Of a stretch of 64,000 bases of DNA, positions 38,477 through 48,803 are shown in pieces (positions within the stretch are counted from its first letter, which is position 1; every line of letters begins with the position of its first letter). Below the pieces are notes generated by a model. That model was given only the letters and a program-made list of their open reading frames with translations. It ran no database searches and was not told the origin of the DNA. The DNA is from Rhodococcus sp. ABRD24. GTDB taxonomy: Bacteria; Actinomycetota; Actinomycetes; Mycobacteriales; Mycobacteriaceae. A program made the position numbers and the translations under genes. Location: positions 806,001-870,000 of the forward strand of contig NZ_CP035319.1 in the NCBI RefSeq assembly GCF_004328705.1, in the 5' to 3' direction.

Positions 38477-40069
38477 TCAGGACAGGTCGACCTGCTCGAC
38501 GCGCGCGTCGAGCTGCTCCACGATCTGCGAGACCTCGGCGTCACCGACGACACGGTTCACGCGCAGGATGACGGTAGCCCCGGTGCCCTCGACGTCCTGG
38601 CTCAGCGCAGCGGCCTGGATGTCGATACCGGCATTGCCGAGCACGGTGCCGAGCACACCGAGGACACCGGGGCGATCCGCGTAATGCACGACGATGTTGT
38701 GGCCCTCGGCGCGCAGGTCGAAGCTGCGGCCGTTGACGTTGACGATCTTCTCGACCTGCTGCAGGCCGGTGAGCGCACCCGCGACCGCCGTCACGGTGCC
38801 GTCGGCGGCGACCGCGCGTACCTCGACGGCGCTGCGGTGCGACTGCGCCTCGCTGTGCTTCTCGACCTCGACGCTCACGCCGCGCTGCTCGGCGAGCTGC
38901 GGGGCATTGACGAACGTGACGGCCTCGTCGCTGCTCGCAGAGAACAGACCACGAAGAGCGGCCAGACCCAGGATCTCGACGTTCTCCGCCGAAAGCTCAC
39001 CGCTGACGACGACCTGAACGTTCTGCACGGCCTCGGGCGACAGGGTGCCGGCCAGCAGACCCAGCTTGCGGACCAGCTCGAGCCACGGTGCGACCTCTTC
39101 ACCGACCGGGCCACCGGAGACGTTGACCGCGTCCGGCACGAACTCGCCGGCCAGCGCCAGCAGGACACTCTTGGCAACGTCGGTACCGGCGCGGTCCTGG
39201 GCCTCCGAGGTGGACGCGCCGAGATGCGGGGTGACGACGACATTGTCGAGGTCGAACAGCTTGGAGTCGGTGCACGGCTCGGTGCTGAACACGTCGAGGC
39301 CAGCGGCGCGGACCTTGCCGTTCACGAGCGCGTCGTACAGTGCGTCCTCGTCGATCAGGCCGCCGCGGGCGGCGTTGACGATGATGACGCCGTCCTTGGC
39401 CTTGGCCAGGCGCTCGGCATTCAGCAGGCCGGCGGTCTCCTTGGTCTTGGGCAGGTGCACCGAGATGAAGTCGGCGCGCTCGACCAGCTGGTCGATGTCG
39501 ACCAGTTCGATGCCCAGCTGCGCGGCGCGAGCGGCCGGCAGGTAGGGGTCGTACGCGATGATCTCGGTCTCGAACGCGGCGAGGCGCTGTGCGAACAGCT
39601 GGCCGATGCGGCCCAGGCCGACGACGCCGACGGTCTTGCCGAGGATCTCGGTGCCGTTGAAGCTCGAACGCTTCCAGGTCTTCTCGCGCAGCGTGCGGTC
39701 CGCGGCCGGGATCTGCCGCGCGGTCGACAGCAGCAGCGAGACGGCGTGCTCGGCGGCCGAGTGGATGTTGGAGGTCGGCGCATTCACGACCATGACGCCA
39801 CGCTCGGTGGCAGCCGGGATGTCGACGTTGTCGAGGCCGACGCCGGCGCGGCCCACGATCTTGAGCTTCGTGGCGGCGGCCAGCACCTCGGCATCGACCG
39901 TCGTGGCCGAGCGGACCAACAGGGCGTCGGCCTCGGGCACGGCCGCGAGGAGCGCGGGACGGTCCGGACCGTCCACCCAGCGCACCTCGACACCGTCACC
40001 GAGCGCATCGACGGTCGATTGTGCGAGCTTGTCGGCGATCAGGACAACGGGACGGCCATTCTGGCTCAC
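38477..40069 (-). CDS. serA: D-3-phosphoglycerate dehydrogenase
   Basis: The first step of serine synthesis, 530 aa, the long (type 1) form with an intervening ASB domain and a C-terminal ACT domain. Seen are GRAGVGLDNVDIPAAT, the NAD motif GLGRIGQLFA (about 148), NAARGGLIDE with catalytic Arg, HLGASTSEAQ with catalytic His, and ACT (HYADRPGVLGVLG, about 460). The ACT/ASB regions give serine feedback inhibition in the mycobacterial enzyme. GTG at 40069 with AGGAGAG upstream. Confidence 0.97.
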   Translation of the reverse strand: MSQNGRPVVLIADKLAQSTVDALGDGVEVRWVDGPDRPALLAAVPEADALLVRSATTVDAEVLAAATKLKIVGRAGVGLDNVDIPAATERGVMVVNAPTSNIHSAAEHAVSLLLSTARQIPAADRTLREKTWKRSSFNGTEILGKTVGVVGLGRIGQLFAQRLAAFETEIIAYDPYLPAARAAQLGIELVDIDQLVERADFISVHLPKTKETAGLLNAERLAKAKDGVIIVNAARGGLIDEDALYDALVNGKVRAAGLDVFSTEPCTDSKLFDLDNVVVTPHLGASTSEAQDRAGTDVAKSVLLALAGEFVPDAVNVSGGPVGEEVAPWLELVRKLGLLAGTLSPEAVQNVQVVVSGELSAENVEILGLAALRGLFSASSDEAVTFVNAPQLAEQRGVSVEVEKHSEAQSHRSAVEVRAVAADGTVTAVAGALTGLQQVEKIVNVNGRSFDLRAEGHNIVVHYADRPGVLGVLGTVLGNAGIDIQAAALSQDVEGTGATVILRVNRVVGDAEVSQIVEQLDARVEQVDLS

Positions 40070-40124
40070 GAGGAACTCTCCTGTGTTCGGTGTCGGGGTG
40101 TGTCGGGTCGAACAGACGGTTACG

Positions 40125-40208
40125 GCTCCGCGCGGAGCGTGCGGGTGAGACCGTGACCGAATCAGTTTAGTGGGCCGACCGCGTCGATTTCGCATGACGG
40201 GTACCCGT
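40125..40208 (-). promoter_or_regulatory. serA upstream region with two perfect palindromes and a -10 candidate
   Basis: The 200 bp before serA holds ACGGGTACCCGT (40197-40208, perfect 12 bp) and GCTCCGCGCGGAGC (40125-40138, perfect 14 bp, about 56 bp before the start). A TAAACT hexamer (40164-40169) lies between and could be the -10 box. The first palindrome would then be an operator and the second a 5'-UTR hairpin; this is inference. Confidence 0.4.
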
Positions 40209-40269
40209 TACCACATAGTGGACACCTGCGGTATGCAACTCAGAGATCCGCGCCACACTCGGGAACGAC

Positions 40270-40316
40270 TCCGGCCCGAGGGCCGTGCGCTTTACGCGCA
40301 CGACCCTCGGGCCGGA
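40270..40316 (-). terminator. Terminator after ilvC
   Basis: A 21-bp stem, TCCGGCCCGAGGG(C/T)CGTGCGC with its complement (one wobble pair), around a 5-nt loop. It begins 14 bp past the ilvC stop. There is no clear T run. Confidence 0.85.
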
Positions 40317-40330
40317 TTGTCAGCTGTGGA

Positions 40331-41923
<1,593 letters not shown>

Positions 41924-41927
<4 letters not shown>

Positions 41928-43873
41928 TGGCGATCCTCTCCTGCTTCGGCGCCGGCGACCTGGTCGCGCGCGGTGGCTTCCTGCATGGCCTCATGGATGG
42001 CGGCGGGCTCGGCGGCGGCCTCGTCGTCGTCGAACAGCGGGCGGATACCCCGGGCCGCCATGATCTCGTCATTGCTGGTGCCGGCCGCGACCATCGGCCA
42101 CACCTGGGCGTCGGCGCCGACGATGAAGTCGATGACGACCGGCTTGTCGTTGATCGACTGCGCGGTGCGGATGGCGTCCTCGACATCCTCCTCACGCTCG
42201 ACGCGGATACCGACGCAACCCAGCGCCTCGGCGAGCTTGACGAAGTCCGGGATGCGGACGGTGCCGTGGGTGCCCAGGTTCGTGTTGGAGTAACGCTCGT
42301 CGTAGAACAGGGTCTGCCACTGGCGGACCATCCCGAGGTTGCCATTGTTGATGAGCGCGACCTTGATCGGCACCCCCTCGACGGCACAGGTGGCCAGTTC
42401 CTGATTGGTCATCTGGAAGCAGCCGTCACCGTCGATGGCCCACACCTCGGTGTCCGGCATGCCCATCTTGGCGCCCATCGCGGCAGGCACCGCGTAGCCC
42501 ATGGTGCCCAGGCCGCCCGAGTTGAGCCACGTGCGCGGCTTCTCGTAGTTGACGAACTGTGCGGCCCACATCTGGTGCTGGCCGACGCCGGCGCAGTAGA
42601 TGGCGTCGGGGCCCGCGAGCCGGCCGACGGCCTGGATCACGTACTCGGGCGACATCGAACCGTCCGCCGGGCGGTCGTACGCCAGTGGGTAGGTGCGACG
42701 GATTCCTTCGAGGTAGGCCCACCACTCGGCGAGGTCGAGAGTCGTGCCCGTCGCCTGATCGGCGCGGATCGCCTCGATCAGTTCGGCGATGACCTCCTTG
42801 CAGTCGCCCACGATCGGGACGTCCGCATGGCGGTTCTTGCCGATCTCGGCCGGGTCGATGTCCGCATGGATCACCTTGGCGTCGGGCGCGAACGAGTCGA
42901 GCTGGCCGGTGACGCGGTCGTCGAAGCGGGCGCCGAGGGTGATCAGCAGATCACTCTTCTGCAGCGCCGCGACCGCGGCCACGGTCCCGTGCATGCCCGG
43001 CATACCGCAGTTGAGCTGGTGGCTGTCCGGGAACGCGCCGCGCGCCATCAGCGTGGTGACGACGGGAATGCCGGTGAGCTCGGCCAGCTCGAGCAGCTCC
43101 GGCGAGGCGTCGGCCTTGATCACTCCGCCGCCGACGTACAGAACCGGAGACTTGGCATCGGCGATGAGCCGGGCAGCCTCACGAACCTGCTTGCCGTGCG
43201 GTTTGGTGACCGGACGGTACCCGGGCAGGTGCATCTCCGGCGGCCACGAGAAGGTGGTCTGCGCCTGCAGGATGTCCTTCGGGATGTCGACCAGGACCGC
43301 GCCCGGACGGCCGCTCGACGCGAGGTAGAACGCCTCCGCCAGGATGCGCGGGATGTCGATGCCGTCGGTGATCAGGAAGTTGTGCTTGGTGATCGGCATC
43401 GTGATGCCGGAGATGTCGGCTTCCTGGAAAGCGTCCGTGCCGATCAGCCCGCGACCGACCTGACCGGTGATCGCGACGACCGGAACCGAATCCATCTGCG
43501 CATCCGCGAGCGGCGTCACCAGGTTCGTCGCACCGGGACCCGAGGTGGCCATGCAGACGCCGACCTTGCCGGTGGCCTGCGCGTAGCCGGTGGCGGCGTG
43601 GCCGGCACCCTGCTCGTGGCGCACCAGAACGTGCCGCACCTTCTGCGAGTCGAAGAGTGGGTCGTACACCGGCAGAACGGCACCACCCGGGATACCGAAG
43701 ACCGTGTCGACCTCGAGCTCCTCGAGCGCGCGGACGACGGACTGCGCGCCGGTCACCCGTTCGGGGGCGAGCTGACGACGATTACCGGTCTGCGTAGCGG
43801 CGGCCGCGGTAGTCGGGCTGGCTGCCCCCGACTTGCGCGGCGTGGGTTGAGGCCGTGCGGTTGGTGCGCTCAC
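41924..43873 (-). CDS. ilvB: Acetolactate synthase large (catalytic) subunit
   Basis: A ThDP-, FAD- and Mg-dependent enzyme condensing pyruvate to acetolactate, 649 aa. After a Pro/Ala/Thr-rich leader of about 40 residues come [23 protein letters not shown] (catalytic Glu after [13 protein letters not shown]), the FAD domain and the ThDP motif [15 protein letters not shown] (about 530). GTG at 43873. Controlled by the attenuator upstream. Confidence 0.97.
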
Positions 43874-43905
43874 TGGAAAGTCCTCTGATTCTGGCTCCGG
43901 GCAAT

Positions 43906-43942
43906 AAAAAACCCCCGTCAGCAGTCATCTGCTGGACGAGGG
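43906..43942 (-). terminator. Attenuator terminator in the ilvBNC leader
   Basis: On the minus strand CCCTCGTCCAGCAG pairs with CTGCTGACGGGGG (13 pairs with one bulged base) around ATGA and is followed directly by TTTTTTATT. It lies 32 bp before the ilvB start, so it terminates before the structural genes. An upstream segment (43944-43952) can instead pair with the leader-ORF end (43986-43994) over 9 perfect bases, giving alternative folds. Confidence 0.92.
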
Positions 43943-43977
43943 TGGCGCGTCGTTATCCGGCGAGTTGAAGAACCGGC

Positions 43978-44025
43978 TCAGGCGGCGACGCGCCTGCCGA
44001 TTACAAGCAACTCATTCTGTTTCAC
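43978..44025 (-). CDS. ilvBNC leader peptide (branched-chain amino acid attenuator)
   Basis: A 15-residue ORF reading (M)KQNELLVIGRRVAA, with consecutive Leu-Leu-Val-Ile codons (TTG CTT GTA ATC), ending 35 bp upstream of the attenuator hairpin. The predicted promoter puts the transcript start at or one or two bases before the GTG at 44025, so the peptide would be read from a leaderless RNA. A leader peptide formed without a ribosome binding site is known for ilvBNC attenuation in Corynebacterium glutamicum. Shortage of charged Leu/Val/Ile tRNA would stall the ribosome and prevent terminator formation. Confidence 0.88.
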   Translation of the reverse strand: MKQNELLVIGRRVAA

Positions 44026-44032
44026 GCGCTCG

Positions 44033-44062
44033 ACGGTAGGCGCGTAAACGGTAGACAGTCAA
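44033..44062 (-). promoter_or_regulatory. Promoter of the ilvBNC leader
   Basis: TTGACT (44057-44062) and TACCGT (44033-44038) are separated by 18 bp on the minus strand. The expected start 7 or 8 bases downstream falls at about 44025-44026, on the leader GTG. Confidence 0.75.
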
Positions 44063-44064
44063 CT

Positions 44065-44095
44065 TTGGTGAGTGCGCTGTCCCAGAATGTAAGAT
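44065..44095 (+). promoter_or_regulatory. Divergent promoter for the CFP-6-like gene
   Basis: TTGGTG (44065-44070) and TAAGAT (44090-44095) with 19 bp between, back to back with the ilv promoter. The -10 box covers the ATG at 44094, which argues for the downstream GTG at 44124 as the gene start. Confidence 0.5.
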
Positions 44096-44123
44096 GCCTC
44101 GGCTGCAGTGCGAAGATGGTGAG

Positions 44124-44621
44124 GTGTCATCTCCTCAGCAGCCCGTGCCACCGCAGTCATCATCCCACACGCCCGAGAACCCGCGACAGATCATCCGGAT
44201 TTCGCCGCTCGCCCTGATGGCGTGCGTGTTCCTGCTGTTCTGCTTCAGCTTCCCGGTGCTCGGATGGCCCGCCGCCTTCGGCTGGATGCTCGTGATCCCG
44301 TTCCTCATCGCGGCATGGGTGCTTCGCGTGCGGACCACCGTCACCGAGAACGGCCTCGAACTGCGCCGAGCGTTCTCGACGCAGTCCATATCGTGGGATC
44401 AAATCAAGGGCTTCCGCTTCCCGAAGCGCGGATGGGCGCGCGCCGACCTCGTCGACGGAACCGAGGTCTCGCTGCCGGTCGTGACATTCGGCCGCTTGCC
44501 GCAGCTCGCCTCCGCGAGCGGCGGCCGCATCACCGACCCGTATGCGGCCGCGCGCGAGGCCGAGGCGGCCGCCGCCTCCAACAAGGACGACGACACGGAT
44601 GCCCAGCCGAATACCGAATAG
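44124..44621 (+). CDS. PH-domain membrane protein (CFP-6/Rv3004-like)
   Basis: A 165-aa protein with two adjacent membrane helices (about 30-70; LALMACVFLLFCF, FGWMLVIPFLIAAWVL) followed by a bacterial PH-like domain (TTVTENGLELRRAFSTQSISWDQIKGF...). It occupies the place of M. tuberculosis Rv3004 (low molecular weight antigen CFP-6) divergent from ilvB. The function is unknown. GTG at 44124 is chosen over ATG 44094 because the latter overlaps the predicted -10 box. The C-terminal 40 residues are Ala/Glu/Asp-rich. Confidence 0.85.
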   Translation: MSSPQQPVPPQSSSHTPENPRQIIRISPLALMACVFLLFCFSFPVLGWPAAFGWMLVIPFLIAAWVLRVRTTVTENGLELRRAFSTQSISWDQIKGFRFPKRGWARADLVDGTEVSLPVVTFGRLPQLASASGGRITDPYAAAREAEAAAASNKDDDTDAQPNTE

Positions 44622-44808
44622 TCCGCGCGCGGGAGTAGCGTCTCACCAGGACGTCTCCCGCTCCCACCGGAGATGACGAGGCTCCCCGGAAAGCCGAATC
44701 GGGTCCTTGCCGACCAGCACCTTCACGGGCCCACTGATTACGTATTTCGCCGTGCTCGGCGCACAGCCCGCCGCCGAGACCGATGATCGACGACGAAGGA
44801 AATCGCCC

Positions 44809-46650
44809 ATGCCCCCGCTCAGGTCACGCACCACCACTGTCGGACGTAACGCTGCCGGAGCCCGCGCGCTGTGGCGCGCCACCGGTATGACCGACTCCGA
44901 CTTCGGAAAGCCGATCGTCGCGATCGCGAACTCGTACACCCAATTCGTCCCCGGCCACGTTCACCTCAAGAACGTCGGCGAGATCGTTGCCGAGGCCGTC
45001 CGCGCAGCCGGCGGCGTGCCCCGCGAGTTCCACACGATCGCCGTCGACGACGGCATCGCGATGGGCCACGGCGGCATGCTCTACTCGCTGCCGAGCCGCG
45101 AGATCATCGCCGACTCCGTCGAGTACATGGTCAACGCGCACACCGCCGACGCCCTGGTCTGCATCTCGAACTGCGACAAGATCACCCCCGGCATGCTCAA
45201 TGCCGCGATGCGCCTGAACATCCCGACGGTCTTCGTCTCGGGAGGCCCGATGGAGGCCGGCAAGGCCGTCGTCGTCGGCGGTGTCGCACAGGCCCCCACC
45301 GATCTCATCACCGCGATCTCCGCGAGCGCCAATGACGCTGTGTCCGAGGAGGGCCTGGACGAGGTCGAGCGCAGCGCGTGCCCCACATGCGGTTCGTGCT
45401 CGGGCATGTTCACCGCCAACTCGATGAACTGCCTCACCGAGGCGCTCGGACTCGCGCTGCCCGGCAACGGCTCCACGCTGGCCACCCACGAGGCCCGCCG
45501 CGCCCTGTTCAGCCGGGCCGGCACCACCGTCGTCGAGGCAGCACTGAAGTACTACCGCGACGAGGACGAGTCGGTGCTGCCGCGGAACATCGCCTCCCCC
45601 AAGGCATTCCGCAACGCCATGGCCCTCGATGTCGCGATGGGCGGCTCCACCAACACGGTGCTGCACACCCTCGCCGCGGCGCAGGAGGGCGAGGTCGACT
45701 TCGACCTCGACACCATCGACGAGATCAGCCGGCTGGTGCCGTGCCTGTCGAAGGTCTCGCCCAACTCGGACTACCACATGGAGGACGTCCACCGCGCCGG
45801 TGGCATCCCCGCGCTGCTGGGTGAGCTACGCCGCGCCGGACTGCTGGAAACGGACGTCTCGACCGTGCACACCAAGAGCTTCGACGAATGGCTCGACACC
45901 TGGGACATCCGCTCCGGCAAGGCGAGCGACGAGGCACTCGAGCTCTTCCACGCGGCGCCGGGCGGCGTGCGCACCACCGAGCCGTTCTCGACCGACAACC
46001 GCTGGTCCGCGCTCGACACCGACGCCGAGGGCGGCTGCATTCGCGACCTCGAACACGCCTACACCGTCGAGGGTGGCCTGTGCGTGCTGCGCGGCAACAT
46101 CGCCGTCGACGGCGCGATCCTCAAGACCGCCGGGATCGACGAGGAGCTGTTCTCCTTCCAGGGGCCGGCCGTCGTCGTCGAGTCGCAGGAGGCTGCCGTG
46201 TCGGTGATCCTGCAGAAGCAAATCAAGCCGGGCGACGTCCTCGTGGTCCGCTACGAGGGCCCCAAGGGCGGCCCGGGCATGCAGGAGATGCTGCACCCCA
46301 CCGCGTTCCTCAAGGGCGCCGGCCTCGGCAAGGAGTGCGCACTCGTCACCGACGGCCGCTTCTCCGGTGGCACGTCGGGCCTGTCGATCGGCCACATCTC
46401 GCCCGAGGCCGCAGCGGGTGGTGTGATCGGACTCGTCGAGGACGGCGACCAGATCCGCATCGACGTCGCGACCCGCACCCTCGAGGTCCTCGTCGACGAC
46501 GAGACCCTCGCGCAGCGCCGCGCCAAGATGGAGGCGTCCGAGCGTCCGTGGCAGCCGGTGGACCGCCAGCGCACCGTCACCACGGCGCTGCGGGCATACG
46601 CCGCACTGGCCACATCCGCCGACAAGGGCGCCGTTCGCCACGTGCCGTAA
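44809..46650 (+). CDS. ilvD: Dihydroxy-acid dehydratase
   Basis: An Fe-S dehydratase of valine/isoleucine synthesis, 613 aa, the long E. coli-like form. Cluster cysteines lie in [11 protein letters not shown] (about 123) and [19 protein letters not shown] (about 195). ATG at 44809 with GAAGGAA upstream; a longer frame from 44707 is not conserved. In M. tuberculosis ilvD is elsewhere, so clustering with ilvBNC is a difference of this genome. A large hairpin terminator follows. Confidence 0.96.
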   Translation: MPPLRSRTTTVGRNAAGARALWRATGMTDSDFGKPIVAIANSYTQFVPGHVHLKNVGEIVAEAVRAAGGVPREFHTIAVDDGIAMGHGGMLYSLPSREIIADSVEYMVNAHTADALVCISNCDKITPGMLNAAMRLNIPTVFVSGGPMEAGKAVVVGGVAQAPTDLITAISASANDAVSEEGLDEVERSACPTCGSCSGMFTANSMNCLTEALGLALPGNGSTLATHEARRALFSRAGTTVVEAALKYYRDEDESVLPRNIASPKAFRNAMALDVAMGGSTNTVLHTLAAAQEGEVDFDLDTIDEISRLVPCLSKVSPNSDYHMEDVHRAGGIPALLGELRRAGLLETDVSTVHTKSFDEWLDTWDIRSGKASDEALELFHAAPGGVRTTEPFSTDNRWSALDTDAEGGCIRDLEHAYTVEGGLCVLRGNIAVDGAILKTAGIDEELFSFQGPAVVVESQEAAVSVILQKQIKPGDVLVVRYEGPKGGPGMQEMLHPTAFLKGAGLGKECALVTDGRFSGGTSGLSIGHISPEAAAGGVIGLVEDGDQIRIDVATRTLEVLVDDETLAQRRAKMEASERPWQPVDRQRTVTTALRAYAALATSADKGAVRHVP

Positions 46651-46658
46651 GGCGTAGC

Positions 46659-46726
46659 TGCCGCTCCGGTTTTCGTCGTGCCGCGTCCCCGATCGGGGGC
46701 GCGCCACGACTGTTTTCGGAGCGGCA
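46659..46726 (+). terminator. Large terminator hairpin after ilvD
   Basis: The outer stem TGCCGCTCCG/CGGAGCGGCA encloses an inner stem GTCGTG...CACGAC with a CCCCGATCGGGG tip. It begins 9 bp after the ilvD stop. Confidence 0.8.
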
Positions 46727-46805
46727 CCCTGTGGACAGCGCACAATCCATCCACAGATCGCGGAACGGGCGCCCGCCCTGGTGCGTGAAACGCGAGGCTC
46801 GACGC

Positions 46806-47801
46806 ATGGAATTCGATGGCACACCACTGGTGTTCAGGTCCGACGCACTCGCGCGCGGGTTCACCGACCACGAACTGCGTACCGCCCGACGGTCGAGGCG
46901 CCTACTCGCGGTGCGGCCCGGCGCGTACGTGCGCGGCGAGGATCTTGCGCAACTCGATTCTGTCGGGCAACACCGGCTCGCCGTCCTCGCCACCGCAAAG
47001 GCGAGCCCCGGAGCCGTCGTCAGCCACGTGTCGGCGGCCGTCCTCCACGGCATCACGGTCTGGAACGTGCCGCTGCGCCGAGTGCACACCACCCTCGACC
47101 GTCCGTGCGGCGGCAAGATCACCACCCGCCGTCACGTACACGTCGCCCAACTCCCAGCCGAGGACATCGTCGTCATCGACGAAATCGCGGTCACCGCGCC
47201 CGCACGGACCGTCATCGATCTCGCGCGGACGGTTCCCTTCGAGAGTGCGGTGGTGGCCGGCGATCACGCGCTCGCAACCGGACTGGTCACCCACGACGAG
47301 CTACGCGAGGAACTGGCCCGGTGTCGCGGACGGAGGGGAAGCGCGCAGGCGACGCGGGCGATGACCTTCATGGACGGGCGCAGCGAGAGCGTCGGCGAAT
47401 CCCGCAGCCGCGTGCTGATCCACCGCGCCGGGCTGCCCGCACCCGAACCGCAGCGCGTCCTGTTCGACGCCGGGGTTCCGATCGGCCGCGTCGACTTCTG
47501 GTTCGAGCGCGAGCGCGCCGTCGGCGAGTTCGACGGGCACGGCAAGTACACCGAGCATCTGCGCCCCGGTCAGACCACCGAACAGGCGGTCATCGAGGAG
47601 AAGTTGCGCGAGGACGACATCCGCTCGGCGGGCTACGGTGTCGCCCGCTGGGGCTGGAAGGAGCTGAGCGCACCCGATGAAGTGGTGCGGCGGCTGAGAC
47701 GGGCCTTCGGCTGCAGCCGGGGTGCCGCGCCGGAAATGGTTGCGCCGCTCCCCCGATCGGAGGAGCGGCGCAACGAAAAGCGGAGCGGCGGCGTCAGATG
47801 A
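46806..47801 (+). CDS. AbiEi-antitoxin-like winged helix fused to a nuclease-like (DUF559/PD-(D/E)XK) domain
   Basis: A 331-aa protein of unknown role. Residues 5-60 form the AbiEi N-terminal winged helix pattern (FTDHELRTARRSRRLLAVRPGAYV). The middle (65-160) resembles the AbiEi C-terminal half. Residues 194-290 look like a very-short-patch/DUF559-type nuclease fold: ESVGESRSR, then GRVDFWFERERAVGEFDG with D229 and E241-x-D243. No cognate AbiEii toxin gene is adjacent. The last 20 residues are encoded by a terminator hairpin and the end overlaps doxX by 8 bp. ATG at 46806. Confidence 0.75.
   Translation: MEFDGTPLVFRSDALARGFTDHELRTARRSRRLLAVRPGAYVRGEDLAQLDSVGQHRLAVLATAKASPGAVVSHVSAAVLHGITVWNVPLRRVHTTLDRPCGGKITTRRHVHVAQLPAEDIVVIDEIAVTAPARTVIDLARTVPFESAVVAGDHALATGLVTHDELREELARCRGRRGSAQATRAMTFMDGRSESVGESRSRVLIHRAGLPAPEPQRVLFDAGVPIGRVDFWFERERAVGEFDGHGKYTEHLRPGQTTEQAVIEEKLREDDIRSAGYGVARWGWKELSAPDEVVRRLRRAFGCSRGAAPEMVAPLPRSEERRNEKRSGGVR
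47739..47774 (+). terminator. Terminator-like hairpin inside the 3' end of the AbiEi/nuclease gene
   Basis: A perfect 13-bp stem, GTTGCGCCGCTCC and complement, around a 10-nt loop. It lies inside the open frame, 27 bp before its stop, and would also face the end of the convergent doxX-like gene. Confidence 0.7.
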
Positions 47802-48690
47802 CGGGGTTCGCGCCGTTGAGGAAGATCCACACGCACACACCGGCCGCGATGCCGAGGATCAGCGCGATGAGGGAGCCGACATAGGGGCGCGTCGCCCACC
47901 GGCGGCGGCCGTCCAGCGAGATGCGCCCGGGACCGGTGAGGATGATCGCCGCAGCGGCGGCTCCGAGCAGCGTCTCGTACTCGACGCCGCCGGGCGCGAA
48001 GTATTCGAGTCCGGGCTCCATGACCTGCTTGAAGCACCACGCGTTGATCATCACCGCGAGCACAGACGCGGCCGCAACCGGGGTGAGCAGGCCCAGGATC
48101 AGCAGTGTGCCACCGGCGACCTCACCGACGGCGCCCAGAATCGCGAGCGCTCGGGCATGGTCGAATCCGGCGTCGACCAGGACATCCCGGAAACCACCGA
48201 GGCCGGGACCGTTCCACCAGCCGGTCAGCTTCTGCAGGCCGTGGACGAGGATCGTGCCGCCGACCGCGACGCGCAGTACCGCCAGTCCGAGGTCCAGCGT
48301 TCCGCGGCGGGAATCGACATCGTCGCCGGACGCGGGCGCTACCGCGACAGGCGCTGCGACGGGTGCAGCGGCGATCGGCTCGGACACGATCGGCTCGGGC
48401 CGCGACCTGCCGGGCTGGTCACGCCCGATCACCTGGGTCGGCTGATCGTCGACGGAAGGTGGCACGGTCGGCGCCTGACCGGGTTTGAACATCGGAATCT
48501 GTTCGGTGGGCAGGCTGTCGGCGTCGCGCGCCCCGAAATCGAGATCGTCGTCGGTGTGCGCGAGCGGGGACTCGGCCGGGCGGGCGGACTGAGCCGACTG
48601 AGCCGGGAACCTCTCGGTCGGCTGGTCGAACGGACTCGGCGCGGACCCCGTGTCGGTGGACTCGGTGTGATCTTTCGGCTTGTCAGTCAC
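47794..48690 (-). CDS. DoxX-family membrane protein (Rv3005c-like)
   Basis: A 298-aa protein with a long acidic/proline-rich cytosolic N-terminus (about 1-145) and a C-terminal DoxX domain of four helices (about 150-298; LDLGLAVLRVAVGGTILVHGLQKLTG, GAVGEVAGGTLLILGL). The M. tuberculosis counterpart Rv3005c forms a membrane-associated oxidoreductase complex with SodA and SseA; those partners are not in this window. GTG at 48690; divergent from lppZ as in M. tuberculosis. Confidence 0.9.
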   Translation of the reverse strand: MTDKPKDHTESTDTGSAPSPFDQPTERFPAQSAQSARPAESPLAHTDDDLDFGARDADSLPTEQIPMFKPGQAPTVPPSVDDQPTQVIGRDQPGRSRPEPIVSEPIAAAPVAAPVAVAPASGDDVDSRRGTLDLGLAVLRVAVGGTILVHGLQKLTGWWNGPGLGGFRDVLVDAGFDHARALAILGAVGEVAGGTLLILGLLTPVAAASVLAVMINAWCFKQVMEPGLEYFAPGGVEYETLLGAAAAAIILTGPGRISLDGRRRWATRPYVGSLIALILGIAAGVCVWIFLNGANPVI

Positions 48691-48803
48691 GCATTGCAGC
48701 CTAAGTCCGTTCACGTGGCCGTCCGGGTAGCCCGGCCCCGGCGCGCCGATCACACCACACCGACGTGGCGAAGAGCGACGAACCTTCCGTAACGTCTTGG
48801 ATC

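Noticed and set aside
38684-40156. 490-codon plus-strand frame opposite serA
   Set aside because: Low-complexity Asp/Leu/Arg antisense frame; serA is certain.
41993-43888. 631-codon plus-strand frame opposite ilvB
   Set aside because: Antisense shadow of acetolactate synthase.
44622-44808. A second attenuator or leader peptide upstream of ilvD
   Set aside because: A short hairpin (GCGGGAG...CTCCCGC) is present but no T run and no branched-chain codon run in a framed leader could be found.
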